Positions 34,530-43,109 of a stretch of DNA of 64,000 nt are shown here, in pieces; the stretch's first letter is position 1; the number at the start of each line of letters is the position of its first letter. The position numbers were made by a program, and so were the translations under genes. The notes below the pieces were generated by a model. It was given only the letters and a program-made list of their open reading frames with translations. It did no database searches and was not told the DNA's origin. This DNA is from Saccharicrinis sp. (GTDB lineage Bacteria > Bacteroidota > Bacteroidia > Bacteroidales > Marinilabiliaceae), in NCBI GenBank assembly GCA_024635555.1, contig JAGXIO010000017.1, positions 1 through 64,000 on the forward strand, read 5' to 3'.

Positions 34530-35660
34530 TTGAAAAAAATCACCATCATAAATCAGGATTCGGGCTATTTAATGATCGACATCGCCAATGATTATATCCG
34601 TAAGGGATATGATACTACTTTAATTGCAGGGAGGATTGTGCAAAGAGATATTCCTTTAAATAAGGATGTACACGTAAAAAAAATCGTGCAGTACAACCGA
34701 TCCTCAAACTTCAAACGATTAATAACCTGGTTTGTCGCTACTATTCAAATATGGACGATAGTATTTTTTAAATCTCGCAAATCACATTTACTCATTGTCA
34801 GCAATCCTCCTCTTGCGCCGCTTTTGCCTTTATTATTGCCCAACAAGTATTCGTTGTTGATCTTCGATTTGTTTCCCGACGCACTGTCCGAATATGGTTT
34901 TGTCAAGGATAAATCGACTATTATAAAATTATGGGGGCGAGCCAACAAAAAGGTGTATGCTGGGGCAAATAAAAATTATACCTTGACCAAAGGTATGCGC
35001 AAAGCTATGGGTAATTATACTTCAACAGAAAAAATAGACATCGTACCCTTATGGACTAATAATTCATTTTTGAAACCGATGTCAAAAGATAACAACTCCT
35101 TTATTAAGGAACATGGTTTGGAGGGTAAGTTTGTGGTGCTTTATTCGGGTAATTTTGGTTATGCACATCAGGTTGATTTGATTATTGACCTAGCAGCTAA
35201 AATATACGACCCAAACATTGTGTTTGTTTTGGTGGGTGGAGGACATACCGAAGCAAAACTGAAAAGTAGAATTGATAAAGAAGGTATTTGCAATTGCCTG
35301 ATACTTCCATGGCAAACCGTGGACATGCTACCTTACTCCCTCTCGTCGGCCGATTTGTCGATAGTGAGTTTGAGCGAAAATGCCACGAACCTGGCCATTC
35401 CCAGTAAAGTATTTAATTATATGTCGGTTGGGTCGCCCATATTAGGAATCACGGGTGCCGGTTCCGACTTGGAAAGTTTGATATTGGATTATGAATTAGG
35501 CAAATCATTTACTGCCGGTCAATCAGATCAAATCGTAAATTTCATAAAAGAACTGGCGGGTAATAGTGCCCTCTCTGATTTTTATAGTGCCAATTCTCTT
35601 AAAGCCACAAATAAGCACACCTCTAAAAATGTTGAACTCATAACACAATTCGATGTATAA
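34530..35660 (+). CDS. Family 4 glycosyltransferase
   Basis: 376 residues, start TTG. The pattern ITIINQDSGYLMIDIANDYI, LLIVSNPPLAPLLPLLL and FDLFPDALSEYGF is that of the GT4 enzymes often encoded just before a priming transferase (WbuB/CapM-like). VLYSGNFGYAHQVDLIIDLA and NLAIPSKVFNYMSVGSPIL mark the donor domain. It overlaps the priming-transferase gene by 8 bp, so it probably adds the second sugar. Confidence 0.82.
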   Translation: MKKITIINQDSGYLMIDIANDYIRKGYDTTLIAGRIVQRDIPLNKDVHVKKIVQYNRSSNFKRLITWFVATIQIWTIVFFKSRKSHLLIVSNPPLAPLLPLLLPNKYSLLIFDLFPDALSEYGFVKDKSTIIKLWGRANKKVYAGANKNYTLTKGMRKAMGNYTSTEKIDIVPLWTNNSFLKPMSKDNNSFIKEHGLEGKFVVLYSGNFGYAHQVDLIIDLAAKIYDPNIVFVLVGGGHTEAKLKSRIDKEGICNCLILPWQTVDMLPYSLSSADLSIVSLSENATNLAIPSKVFNYMSVGSPILGITGAGSDLESLILDYELGKSFTAGQSDQIVNFIKELAGNSALSDFYSANSLKATNKHTSKNVELITQFDV

Positions 35661-36243
35661 AAAATTCTTTAAACAGGTCATAGATTTTTTCCTGGCTTTA
35701 ATTGCTGCAATCCTTTTAATGCCGATCTTTATAGTTGTTTTCATCGCCATAAAACTCGAATCAAAGGGTCCAGCCGTCTTTCACCAAGCACGTTTGGGTA
35801 AAAACGGAAAGATATTTACCGTGTTAAAATTTCGTTCTATGGTGGCCGATCAGAGCCAAATAAAGAAAAGCACTACGGTTTACGAAAACGATCCCAGAAT
35901 AACCCGGATAGGTGCTTTTATTCGAAAAACCAGTATTGACGAATTGCCACAGGTGTTTAATATTATAAAGGGCGAGATGAGTTTTATAGGGCCACGTCCG
36001 CCGGTGCCTCATTTTCCGAAAAAATATGACCAGTACAACGATTTTGAAAAACAACGATTTGATGTGAAGCCAGGAATCAGTGGTCTGGCACAAATCCGCT
36101 GCCGCGAAATTCACGATTGGAATATCAACATTCCCATCGACGTGGAATATGTAAACAACTATTCTTTCGTCTATGATGTTAAATTGTTTTTAGCCTCTTT
36201 TATGACTTTTTTTAAACACGATAATATTTATACAAAAGGGTGA
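35653..36243 (+). CDS. Undecaprenyl-phosphate sugar-phosphate transferase (PglC-like)
   Basis: 196 residues, the length of the small PglC-type enzymes without the extra membrane domain of WcaJ/WbaP. One N-terminal hydrophobic stretch (FFLALIAAILLMPIFIVVFIA) is followed by the catalytic core: RLGKNGKIFTVLKFRSM, TRIGAFIRKTSIDELPQ, GEMSFIGPRPP and KPGISGLAQI. It starts repeat-unit assembly by placing a sugar phosphate on undecaprenyl phosphate. With PglD-, PglE- and PglF-like genes in the window, UDP-diacetylbacillosamine or a relative is the likely donor; this is inference. Confidence 0.9.
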   Translation: MYKKFFKQVIDFFLALIAAILLMPIFIVVFIAIKLESKGPAVFHQARLGKNGKIFTVLKFRSMVADQSQIKKSTTVYENDPRITRIGAFIRKTSIDELPQVFNIIKGEMSFIGPRPPVPHFPKKYDQYNDFEKQRFDVKPGISGLAQIRCREIHDWNINIPIDVEYVNNYSFVYDVKLFLASFMTFFKHDNIYTKG

Positions 36244-36365
36244 AACGGTATTCAGTGAACAGTTGGAGTGAAACGACATCCAGTCACCTTAATTTCATTT
36301 ATTCTTTGACGGGAAAGCAGTAATCAGTTAACAATATAATTAGTGGGCATTTAAGCATTCCAATA

Positions 36366-36421
36366 ATCATCACATCATCACATCATCACATCACCACATT
36401 AGCACATCATCACATCACCTG
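36366..36421 (+). repeat. 8-bp periodic array
   Basis: Seven octamers: atcatcac three times, atcaccac, attagcac, atcatcac, atcacctg. It stands 15 bases before a 7-bp array in the same spacer. The units are too short for CRISPR. Confidence 0.8.
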
Positions 36422-36436
36422 AAATTTAATTAGACG

Positions 36437-36499
36437 GGAACTCAAAACTCGGAACTCTAAACTTTTAACCCTAAACTCTGAACCCAAAACACTAAAAGC
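36437..36499 (+). repeat. 7-bp periodic array ending at a start codon
   Basis: Nine heptamers run up to the ATG at 36500: ggaactc, aaaactc, ggaactc, taaactt, ttaaccc, taaactc, tgaaccc, aaaacac, taaaagc. Positions 3-4 are almost always AA and position 5 is mostly C. No separate ribosome-binding site fits between array and start. Confidence 0.85.
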
Positions 36500-37195
36500 A
36501 TGAACAAAACTATCGCCATACATCAACCCAATTATTTGCCATGGCTGGGTTATTTTTATAAAATTTCTCAATCCGATGTCTTTGTATTTCTTGACGATGT
36601 GCAGTTTTCGAACCAAGGGATGCACAATTACACCTATCTAAAAACGTCCAACGGTCCTTATCGCCTAAAATATCCGGTCAATCAAAAATTTGGTGACGAT
36701 ATAAAGCAGGTATCATCAAAAGATGAAATCAATTGGAAGAAAAAGCATCTGGATACCATTGCCTCAAATTATAAAAAAGCGCCACATTTTGAAGAAGTGT
36801 TTGAGGATTACAAGCATATTTTAAATCAGGAATACCAAGATATTGTAGATCTTAACACTGCTTTTATCCTTTTTTATGCCAATAAAATGGGCATCAACAC
36901 ACAGTTCGTGCGTTCTTCCGAGCTAAATATAGAATCGAACCGTACCGAAAAAATTATAGATATTTGTAAAGCCTTGGGCGGGAACGTATATTACTCCGGA
37001 ACTGGCGCTAAAGCCTACCAAACAAATGAGGAATATGATTCACAGGGAATCGAGCTTCGGTATTCAGTTTTTAAACCAGTGGAATATCCCCAACTGTGGA
37101 ACGAGTTTCAATCAAATGTTTCGGCATTAGACTATTTTATGAACTGCGGATACGATTTTAGTAGGATACTAAAAGAACAAAAAAACGGTGTATAA
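36500..37195 (+). CDS. WbqC-family protein
   Basis: 231 residues. The family signature is clear: IAIHQPNYLPWLGYFYKI near the start, then FVFLDDVQFSNQG, and RSSELNIESNRTEKIIDICK in the second half. WbqC proteins occur in O-antigen loci and are thought to act on amino sugars; the reaction is not established to my knowledge. The stop overlaps the next start (TAATG), so it is coupled to the PLP-type protein that follows. Confidence 0.85.
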   Translation: MNKTIAIHQPNYLPWLGYFYKISQSDVFVFLDDVQFSNQGMHNYTYLKTSNGPYRLKYPVNQKFGDDIKQVSSKDEINWKKKHLDTIASNYKKAPHFEEVFEDYKHILNQEYQDIVDLNTAFILFYANKMGINTQFVRSSELNIESNRTEKIIDICKALGGNVYYSGTGAKAYQTNEEYDSQGIELRYSVFKPVEYPQLWNEFQSNVSALDYFMNCGYDFSRILKEQKNGV

Positions 37196-38169
37196 TGGAA
37201 ATTGGTAGCTTTATCGGCCTCGATTTGGAAGGCACCCAAGAATATTACAATAACGAACTGGACATGGCGCGGTTAAATTCTGCTCGATCAGGTATTTACC
37301 ATGCCTGTGGGCTTTACGGATGTCATACGGTTTATATCCCGTTTTATTTATGTCCGAGCGTAAATAAGTATTTGACCGATCACGGGATAAAGACCATCAA
37401 ATATCATATCAATTCGTATTTTGAACCAATAGGGGTTAAGCAGGAGCCGAATAGCGCCTTTGTTATAGTAAATTATTTTGGTATACTAAGCCACCGTAAG
37501 ATGCAGGAAATGGCTATGCGGTTCCGAAATGTTATCGTAGATAATTCGGCTGCCTTTTACGCAAGCCCTATAGATGCATGTTATAACGTATATTCTCCCC
37601 GTAAATTTTTTGGTGTGCCCGATGGGTGCTATGTTATTGGAAATTATGCATCAAAGGGCATCAAGCAATATGATCAGGATCGTTCGGCCGGAACATCGTC
37701 TTTTTTGTTTGCTACCATCGAACAGGGAACCAACCTTACCTACAACGAGCGGATGAAAAACGAGGAACGTATTGATAAATCTGGCTCACTACGCATGTCG
37801 GAACTGACACGTTGCCTGCTCAAAAATATCAATTACCCAAGGATTAGAGCCAAAAGAATAGAGAACTTTAATTATGCCCACTTGATGTTTAATAAAATAA
37901 ATAAATGCGATCCGTTCCATTCGTTCGATAGCACTTGTGTTCCCATGGTGTATCCCTTGGTTATTGAAAATGAAGAGCTGGACAAAAAACTCAGAGAAAA
38001 AAAAGTGTATGTGGGCCGCCTATGGACAAGCGTTACGCAGGAGGTAGAATCAAATTCGTTTGAAGGTCGCATGTCGAAATTTATGGTGCCCCTACCCATC
38101 GATCAACGATATGGACGTACCGAAATTACCCAAATGCGCAATTACGTGAGCGATATATTAAGCGAATAA
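37195..38169 (+). CDS. PLP-dependent aminotransferase-like protein, partner of WbqC
   Basis: 324 residues. It resembles a divergent fold-type I enzyme: LNSARSGIYHACGLYGC in place of the phosphate-binding helix, VIVDNSAAFYAS for the ring-nitrogen Asp, and YSPRKFFGVPDGCYV with Lys137 where the Schiff-base lysine is expected. The C-terminal domain is short. The one-base overlap with the WbqC-family gene suggests a joint function on an amino sugar. The assignment rests on these motifs only; it could also be a non-catalytic relative. Confidence 0.55.
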   Translation: MEIGSFIGLDLEGTQEYYNNELDMARLNSARSGIYHACGLYGCHTVYIPFYLCPSVNKYLTDHGIKTIKYHINSYFEPIGVKQEPNSAFVIVNYFGILSHRKMQEMAMRFRNVIVDNSAAFYASPIDACYNVYSPRKFFGVPDGCYVIGNYASKGIKQYDQDRSAGTSSFLFATIEQGTNLTYNERMKNEERIDKSGSLRMSELTRCLLKNINYPRIRAKRIENFNYAHLMFNKINKCDPFHSFDSTCVPMVYPLVIENEELDKKLREKKVYVGRLWTSVTQEVESNSFEGRMSKFMVPLPIDQRYGRTEITQMRNYVSDILSE

Positions 38170-38283
38170 ATTGCGTAATTATTTGAATAAAAAAGAAAAT
38201 AAAAGATGAGTCTATTTGGCTAATGCCTATGGCAGGAGTATTTTTACTCATCATAAAAATGCTTGAAAATAAATGAAGGCAGA

Positions 38284-39423
38284 ATGTCTATAAAAGGTAC
38301 AAGATTAAATAAGGAGTTGGTTGTAAAGGATAAATTAAACATTCGTATTCATCCAATTGGGAGTATCGATGCGCAGGAATGGGATCAGTTTTTAAACAGC
38401 ACATCTGAATCTACTTTTTTTTGTACCACCGATTGGTGGAATACTTTTGAGGATGCATATATTCTGCAAATACGTGATAATAATGGAAAGCTTGTGGGAG
38501 GGGTGCCTTTTCGTACCCTAAAGGTTTTACCAATTATAGGAAAATATTTTAGGTTTTCGTGGTTAGATTCATCCGTACTCGTCTCTGATGGGCTTAATCA
38601 AGAGGATCATCTAAACATTAAAAAAATATCCTTTGAATACCTGGTAAAGCATCTCGAAAAGACTGGTGTGATAGTCATGACCATATCGTCCAAATCACAT
38701 TCCCTCGATGAAAACCTTTTCCAGGTCTTATTCAAATCATCAGAAAAGTGTGCCACCCTTATTGTAGATTTGAGTAAAGAGGAGGAAGATATTTTAAAGT
38801 CTTTCGAGAAGAGAAAAAAAAACTCCATCCGTAAAGCCAAAAAAATGGGTGTTGTAATTAATATATTGGAAGGGGAATCCGGCCTCCCGCTTATACCTGA
38901 TTATTGTTTGTTGCAAAACAAAATGTTCGAGTACAAGAGTAATTCGTATTCGGATATATATGCCAAGTCGGCGCAGCATATAAAATCCATATTGTTGTCG
39001 AAGCAAAAAACATTTATTGCGATGGCCTATTATCAGGGGCAACCTGTTGTAGGCAATATCATGGTGTCGCACAAAAAAGCGATTTATGCCTATTTAGGAG
39101 CCTCGGATAATATGCTGAATAGGGCTACAAATGCGTCTACCTTGCTCGAACTCGAATCCATGATGTATGTAAAGCGTAAAGGTTATGATAGCTATGATTT
39201 AGGCGGCATACCTGCCCAAGTTCCGGATAGTACAGATAGCCTGTACGGGATTTATTTATATAAAAAAGGTTTTGGTGGAGCTCACTTTGTTTTTGATTGT
39301 GCAACCTATATGCTCCGCAAAAGTAGATATCGCTTTATTTGGAGGCTCCGTAAACTCGATACCAACCCCGTGATGCGTAAAATATATAAATTACTAAAAA
39401 AATTTCAAGAGAAAAACAAGTAA
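38284..39423 (+). CDS. FemAB/GNAT-like transferase, copy 1
   Basis: About 379 residues. Shared blocks with the next gene: ESTFFCTTDWWNTFEDAYIL, VPFRTLKVLP, SWLDSSVLVSD, KKNSIRKAKKMGVVINILEG, AMAYYQGQPVVGNIMVSHK and YDSYDLGGIPAQVPDSTDSL, YGIYLYKKGFGG. This is the FemAB/Acetyltransf_6 double-GNAT pattern. An in-frame TTG at 38263 would add seven residues; neither start has a clear ribosome site. Likely role: aminoacyl or acyl transfer to an amino sugar. Tandem with copy 2, 14 bp apart. Confidence 0.7.
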   Translation: MSIKGTRLNKELVVKDKLNIRIHPIGSIDAQEWDQFLNSTSESTFFCTTDWWNTFEDAYILQIRDNNGKLVGGVPFRTLKVLPIIGKYFRFSWLDSSVLVSDGLNQEDHLNIKKISFEYLVKHLEKTGVIVMTISSKSHSLDENLFQVLFKSSEKCATLIVDLSKEEEDILKSFEKRKKNSIRKAKKMGVVINILEGESGLPLIPDYCLLQNKMFEYKSNSYSDIYAKSAQHIKSILLSKQKTFIAMAYYQGQPVVGNIMVSHKKAIYAYLGASDNMLNRATNASTLLELESMMYVKRKGYDSYDLGGIPAQVPDSTDSLYGIYLYKKGFGGAHFVFDCATYMLRKSRYRFIWRLRKLDTNPVMRKIYKLLKKFQEKNK

Positions 39424-39437
39424 TAATTTTTTTAAAA

Positions 39438-40529
39438 ATGAGCAACGATTTAAGTATCAATATAAGCCACATCAATAAGCTCGACGAAAACGAGTGGAAT
39501 GATTTCCTTTTCAAATCATCAGATTCTACTTTCTTCTGCACCACAGGTTGGTGGAAGACTTATCAGGATGTGTACATATTACAAATCAGAAATGAGCAGC
39601 AGCAGCTTATGGCCGGCGTTCCTTTCCGTATTTTATCGGTGTTACCACTTTTAAAAAGATTTTTTAAAAGTGCATGGCTAGATTCCTCTGTCGTGGTGAG
39701 TGATGAGTATGATGAGAAGGTCAGGTATCACCTTAAAAAGGCCGCATTCGATTATTTGTTGGCCTACCTGAAAAAAAGGAGTGTGATAAACATGACTATT
39801 TCTCCCAAGACCAGATCGCACGACGGTGAGCTGTTTAAAGAGATATTCGGGAATGTCGACAAATGTGCCACCTTTGTGGTCGATCTTAGTCTCGATGAGC
39901 AAGCTATTTTTAAATCTTTTTCAAAGGGAAGAAAAAGCGCCATAAAAAAGGCACAAAAAATGGGTGTTGAAGTTAAAATATTGGAGGGGGCATCGGGTTT
40001 TTCTCTTCTTTCCGACTATTGTTATCTGGAAAATAAGCTTTTTGATAACAAGCAGAATTCATATTCTAATATCTACTTTAAATCGGAAGCTTATCTAAAA
40101 AAGTTGTTGTCCTCGGGTAATACCTATGTTGCGATGGCGTATTATGAAGATAAACCGGTGGCGGGAAGTATCATCGTAGCCCATTATAAGAGCTTGTATT
40201 ACTATTTGGGCGCTTCTGATATTGAGCTTAATAGACTAACAAATGGAGCCTCATTGTTGAAGTATGAGAGCATATTGTATGGAAAGAAAAAAGGATGTCA
40301 AGAATTTGATTTAGGTGGCATTCCATTTGTGGAACTTGATGCCTCGGATAGCCTATACGGCGTATATAAGTTTAAAAAAGATTTTGGGGGTGAGCGACAA
40401 GAGTTCGACTGTAATAATTACACAATTCACCCTCGGCGTTATAAGCTCATTTGGAGATTAAGAAAGTTCGAATCGAATCCTTTAGCTCAAAAAGTGTATA
40501 GATTGTTAACTGGGGGTAAAGTTATTTAA
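39438..40529 (+). CDS. FemAB/GNAT-like transferase, copy 2
   Basis: 363 residues, a full-length paralog of the previous gene. Matching blocks are STFFCTTGWWKTYQDVYILQ, VPFRILSVLPL, AWLDSSVVVSDE, GRKSAIKKAQKMGVEVKILE, AMAYYEDKPVAGSIIVAHYK and EFDLGGIPFVELDASDSLYG. The N-terminus begins directly at the first beta strand. The two copies have diverged most around residues 110-160. Two consecutive acyl or aminoacyl transfers, or two acceptor positions, would explain keeping both; this is inference. Confidence 0.7.
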   Translation: MSNDLSINISHINKLDENEWNDFLFKSSDSTFFCTTGWWKTYQDVYILQIRNEQQQLMAGVPFRILSVLPLLKRFFKSAWLDSSVVVSDEYDEKVRYHLKKAAFDYLLAYLKKRSVINMTISPKTRSHDGELFKEIFGNVDKCATFVVDLSLDEQAIFKSFSKGRKSAIKKAQKMGVEVKILEGASGFSLLSDYCYLENKLFDNKQNSYSNIYFKSEAYLKKLLSSGNTYVAMAYYEDKPVAGSIIVAHYKSLYYYLGASDIELNRLTNGASLLKYESILYGKKKGCQEFDLGGIPFVELDASDSLYGVYKFKKDFGGERQEFDCNNYTIHPRRYKLIWRLRKFESNPLAQKVYRLLTGGKVI

Positions 40530-40595
40530 CCAGCAACAAACTATTAAGAATTTGAATTGGCCTCGGTCATGATTATTAAATAAATAAAATTTTCC

Positions 40596-41267
40596 ATGAA
40601 AAAAAATATATTAATATTAGCCCCTCATCCCGATGATGAAGTACTTGGCTGCGGAGGTATAATCCGTAAAAAATCAGAAAAGGGGCATCAGGTTTATGTG
40701 CTGGTAGCCACGCGTGGATCGGCAAAGCGATACAGCGAAGAGCGCGTGGCCAATGTACGGAAGGAGGCTTTACTGGCTCATGCCATATTGGGAGTTACCG
40801 AAACATTGTTTCTGGATTTTCCCGCGCCGGATTTGGATCAGGTGTCAAAGGCTGATATGTCGGGTGAAATTGCTCAAGTGTTAAAGAAATTTGAGATAGA
40901 AGAGTTGTTTTTGCCACACCGTGGCGATATACACCATGATCATCAAGCTATTTTTAATGCCGGACTGGTTGCTGCACGTCCTGTGCATGGCAATACCGTT
41001 AAAAGCATTTATGCCTACGAAACGCTATCCGAAACAGAATGGGCCGCACCGTTTGCCTCTGATGCTTTTATTCCCAATTATTTTGTGGATATTTCCGATA
41101 ATTTTGCATCAAAGCTGGATGCCATGGTGCAGTTTAAAAGTCAAGTCAGGGAGTTTCCCAATTCGCGCTCTCTGCAAGCAATTGAAGCTTTGGCTAAGTA
41201 TAGAGGTTGCACCGTTGGCGTTGACCGTGCCGAAGCATTTATGGTTATTCGTGTAATAGAAGATTGA
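40596..41267 (+). CDS. PIG-L/LmbE-family N-deacetylase
   Basis: 223 residues. The metal-binding APHPDDE motif lies at residues 9-15 (His11, Asp13, Asp14), and the second ligand set in RGDIHHDHQAIFNAGL. Family members are zinc-dependent deacetylases of GlcNAc-type sugars or related small molecules. It would expose a free amino group, a suitable acceptor for the FemAB-like or ACP-dependent acylation genes around it. No signal peptide, so it acts in the cytoplasm. Confidence 0.88.
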   Translation: MKKNILILAPHPDDEVLGCGGIIRKKSEKGHQVYVLVATRGSAKRYSEERVANVRKEALLAHAILGVTETLFLDFPAPDLDQVSKADMSGEIAQVLKKFEIEELFLPHRGDIHHDHQAIFNAGLVAARPVHGNTVKSIYAYETLSETEWAAPFASDAFIPNYFVDISDNFASKLDAMVQFKSQVREFPNSRSLQAIEALAKYRGCTVGVDRAEAFMVIRVIED

Positions 41268-41396
41268 GTTGGTGTAAAAAATAAAATTACAAACAAATAT
41301 TTAACCGATTGCAATACGAAAAACATTATATTCGGTATTAGAAGTCTCATTTAAAACGACTCAATAATTCAGTTATTAATCTAAAAACTTACTACC

Positions 41397-41621
41397 ATGA
41401 AAGATAAATTTATTACAGCTCTGGCCGAGGCGCTCGAAATGGAAGACAATGAAATTAAAATGGAAGATACCTTTAGAGATTACGATACCTACGACTCACT
41501 CTCGGAGCTCTCTATTTTAGCCATGCTTGATTCTGATTTTGGTATCGAACTCGAAATGAACGAATATAATACGTATTTAACCGTGGGAGATTTGTACAAG
41601 CGTGTTTCTTCCAGTAAATAA
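41397..41621 (+). CDS. Acyl carrier protein
   Basis: 74 residues, acidic. Ser34 in the YDSLSEL motif is the likely 4'-phosphopantetheine site. The KAS III-like gene begins 9 bp after its stop, so the pair is translated together. It is a dedicated carrier, distinct from housekeeping AcpP, whose DSLD-type motif and neighbours (fabF) are absent. Confidence 0.85.
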   Translation: MKDKFITALAEALEMEDNEIKMEDTFRDYDTYDSLSELSILAMLDSDFGIELEMNEYNTYLTVGDLYKRVSSSK

Positions 41622-41630
41622 CCTATAAAC

Positions 41631-42689
41631 ATGGCACTCTTTTCTTTTAACAATATAGGTATTTCCGGAATGTCCGGTGCTGTACCTAAAAATGTAATCA
41701 ACAACTACGAATACGACGTGTTTTTTCCTAAGGAAGAAATAAAAGAAGTGGTGGATAAAATAGGGGTGAAGGAACGGCGGTTTGCAGATGAAAATACTTG
41801 CGCCTCCGATTTGTGCTACGCCGCTGCTGAAGACCTCCTTAATGGGATGAATGTAAACCGCGACGAAATTGATCTCTTAATTTTTATCTCCCAAACTCCT
41901 GATTACCGGATGCCAGCCACTTCCATTCTATTGCAAAATAGGTTGGGATTGTCCAGGTCGGCCATTGCCTTTGATATTAGCTTGGGTTGTTCTGCCTTTT
42001 TGTATGGCCTATCCGTAGCTTATTCGATGATTGCTTCCGGAGCAGTTAAAAAAGCCCTTATACTGGATGGCGAAACTAGGTCGAAAGTATATTCGCAAAA
42101 GGATCGTAAAACGGCCTTCTTGTTCGGCGATGCTGGTATAGCTGCGTTGATAGAAAAAAATGATAAGTTTGGCACCAGCTGGTTCTCGTTGAACTCCGAT
42201 GGAGAACGTGAAGACCTGATAAAAATACCCGCTGGTGGATATCGAAACATGTCAAGTGCAGAAACGCTAAAAGAAAAGGTGGTGGATGAGTATGGTAACA
42301 TGCGATCCGACGAGCATGGATATATGAATGGAGCTGATGTGTTTAACTTTGTTTTGCGTGAAATACCCAAGGATTTTAAACGTTTGGTGGAATATGCCGG
42401 TGTGGATACCTCTACTGTAGATTATTTTGTGTTTCATCAGGCCAATCAATACATCAACGGACTGGTTGCTAAAAAATTAAAGTTAGCAGATGAAAAAATT
42501 CCATCAACGGTTCATAAGTATGGAAATACTTCATCTGTATCTATTCCTCTAACTATTGTGTCGGAATTAAAAGATAAACTCAATAAGCATTCTCGCCTAT
42601 TGCTTTGCGGCTTCGGCGTAGGCCTGTCTTGGGGAACTGCCATTATTGATGTGGACAACTGTTACGTAGGAAACGTGGTGGAAGTATAG
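41631..42689 (+). CDS. 3-oxoacyl-ACP synthase III-like enzyme
   Basis: 352 residues, thiolase fold. The catalytic triad of KAS III is complete: Cys120 in SLGCSAFLYG, His269 in FHQANQYI and Asn299 in KYGNTSSVSI. It would condense acyl-CoA with malonyl-ACP, most simply giving acetoacetyl-ACP on the adjacent carrier. The SDR at 43.1 kb could reduce this to 3-hydroxybutyryl-ACP for an N-acyl sugar. Lacking other fatty-acid genes, it is unlikely to be the housekeeping FabH. Related enzymes of non-condensing type exist, so acyl transfer alone is an alternative. Confidence 0.87.
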   Translation: MALFSFNNIGISGMSGAVPKNVINNYEYDVFFPKEEIKEVVDKIGVKERRFADENTCASDLCYAAAEDLLNGMNVNRDEIDLLIFISQTPDYRMPATSILLQNRLGLSRSAIAFDISLGCSAFLYGLSVAYSMIASGAVKKALILDGETRSKVYSQKDRKTAFLFGDAGIAALIEKNDKFGTSWFSLNSDGEREDLIKIPAGGYRNMSSAETLKEKVVDEYGNMRSDEHGYMNGADVFNFVLREIPKDFKRLVEYAGVDTSTVDYFVFHQANQYINGLVAKKLKLADEKIPSTVHKYGNTSSVSIPLTIVSELKDKLNKHSRLLLCGFGVGLSWGTAIIDVDNCYVGNVVEV

Positions 42690-42780
42690 TGGCTGATGGC
42701 TGGTAGCTGATGGCTGATGGCTAATGGCCGATAGCTGATGGCCGGTAGCTGATAGCTTATGGCATTTAGCCAATGGCTGC
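42690..42780 (+). repeat. 7-bp periodic array starting at a stop codon
   Basis: Thirteen heptamers begin right after TAG: tggctga, tggctgg, tagctga, tggctga, tggctaa, tggccga, tagctga, tggccgg, tagctga, tagctta, tggcatt, tagccaa, tggctgc. The consensus is TRGCYGA. Only substitutions, no length changes, separate the units. Confidence 0.88.
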
Positions 42781-42801
42781 TCGAGATAAACCAACAAACC
42801 A

Positions 42802-42914
42802 ATGCTTGTGATAGACATGCTGTAAATCAAGCCCCAACGGGGCGCAGTCTAATAACCTAGGGTAAGCGCAGCGCAGCCCTAGGTATTTAACGCAATGTAA
42901 ATCGGCACAAGCAT
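42802..42914. repeat. 113-bp palindromic element with 9-bp terminal inverted repeats
   Basis: Ends ATGCTTGTG and CACAAGCAT enclose two hairpins: GCCCC-AAC-GGGGC (42831-42843) and CCTAGGG/CCCTAGG (42856-42883). The second has a loop of GC-rich AGCGCAGCGCAG type. No coding potential. The remaining spacer to 43109 shows no clear feature. Confidence 0.65.
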
Positions 42915-43109
42915 AAAGTTGTTATTTGCACACCCTTGTTTTGTGCCGCAAATGCATGATGTTGTTTAGTGGATATTTCGTTACAAATTCCGCAGTATTG
43001 TGGGACCGGTTCTCAGGGTAAGGGAATAAAACTAATTGTGTAAGCATTTTTAATTCTTCGTACTCTTATACTAATCTGGCTTGCCAAAATCAATATCTAA
43101 TCCATCAAT

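Noticed and set aside
36366..36499. CRISPR-like array
   Set aside because: Units are 7-8 bp and continuous, without spacers, and no cas gene is present.
38215..38235. Three TGGCTA-like heptamers
   Set aside because: Too few units to separate from chance, although they resemble the array at 42690.
42690..42780. Heptamer array as C-terminal coding extension
   Set aside because: It follows an in-frame TAG, and further stops occur in the frames.
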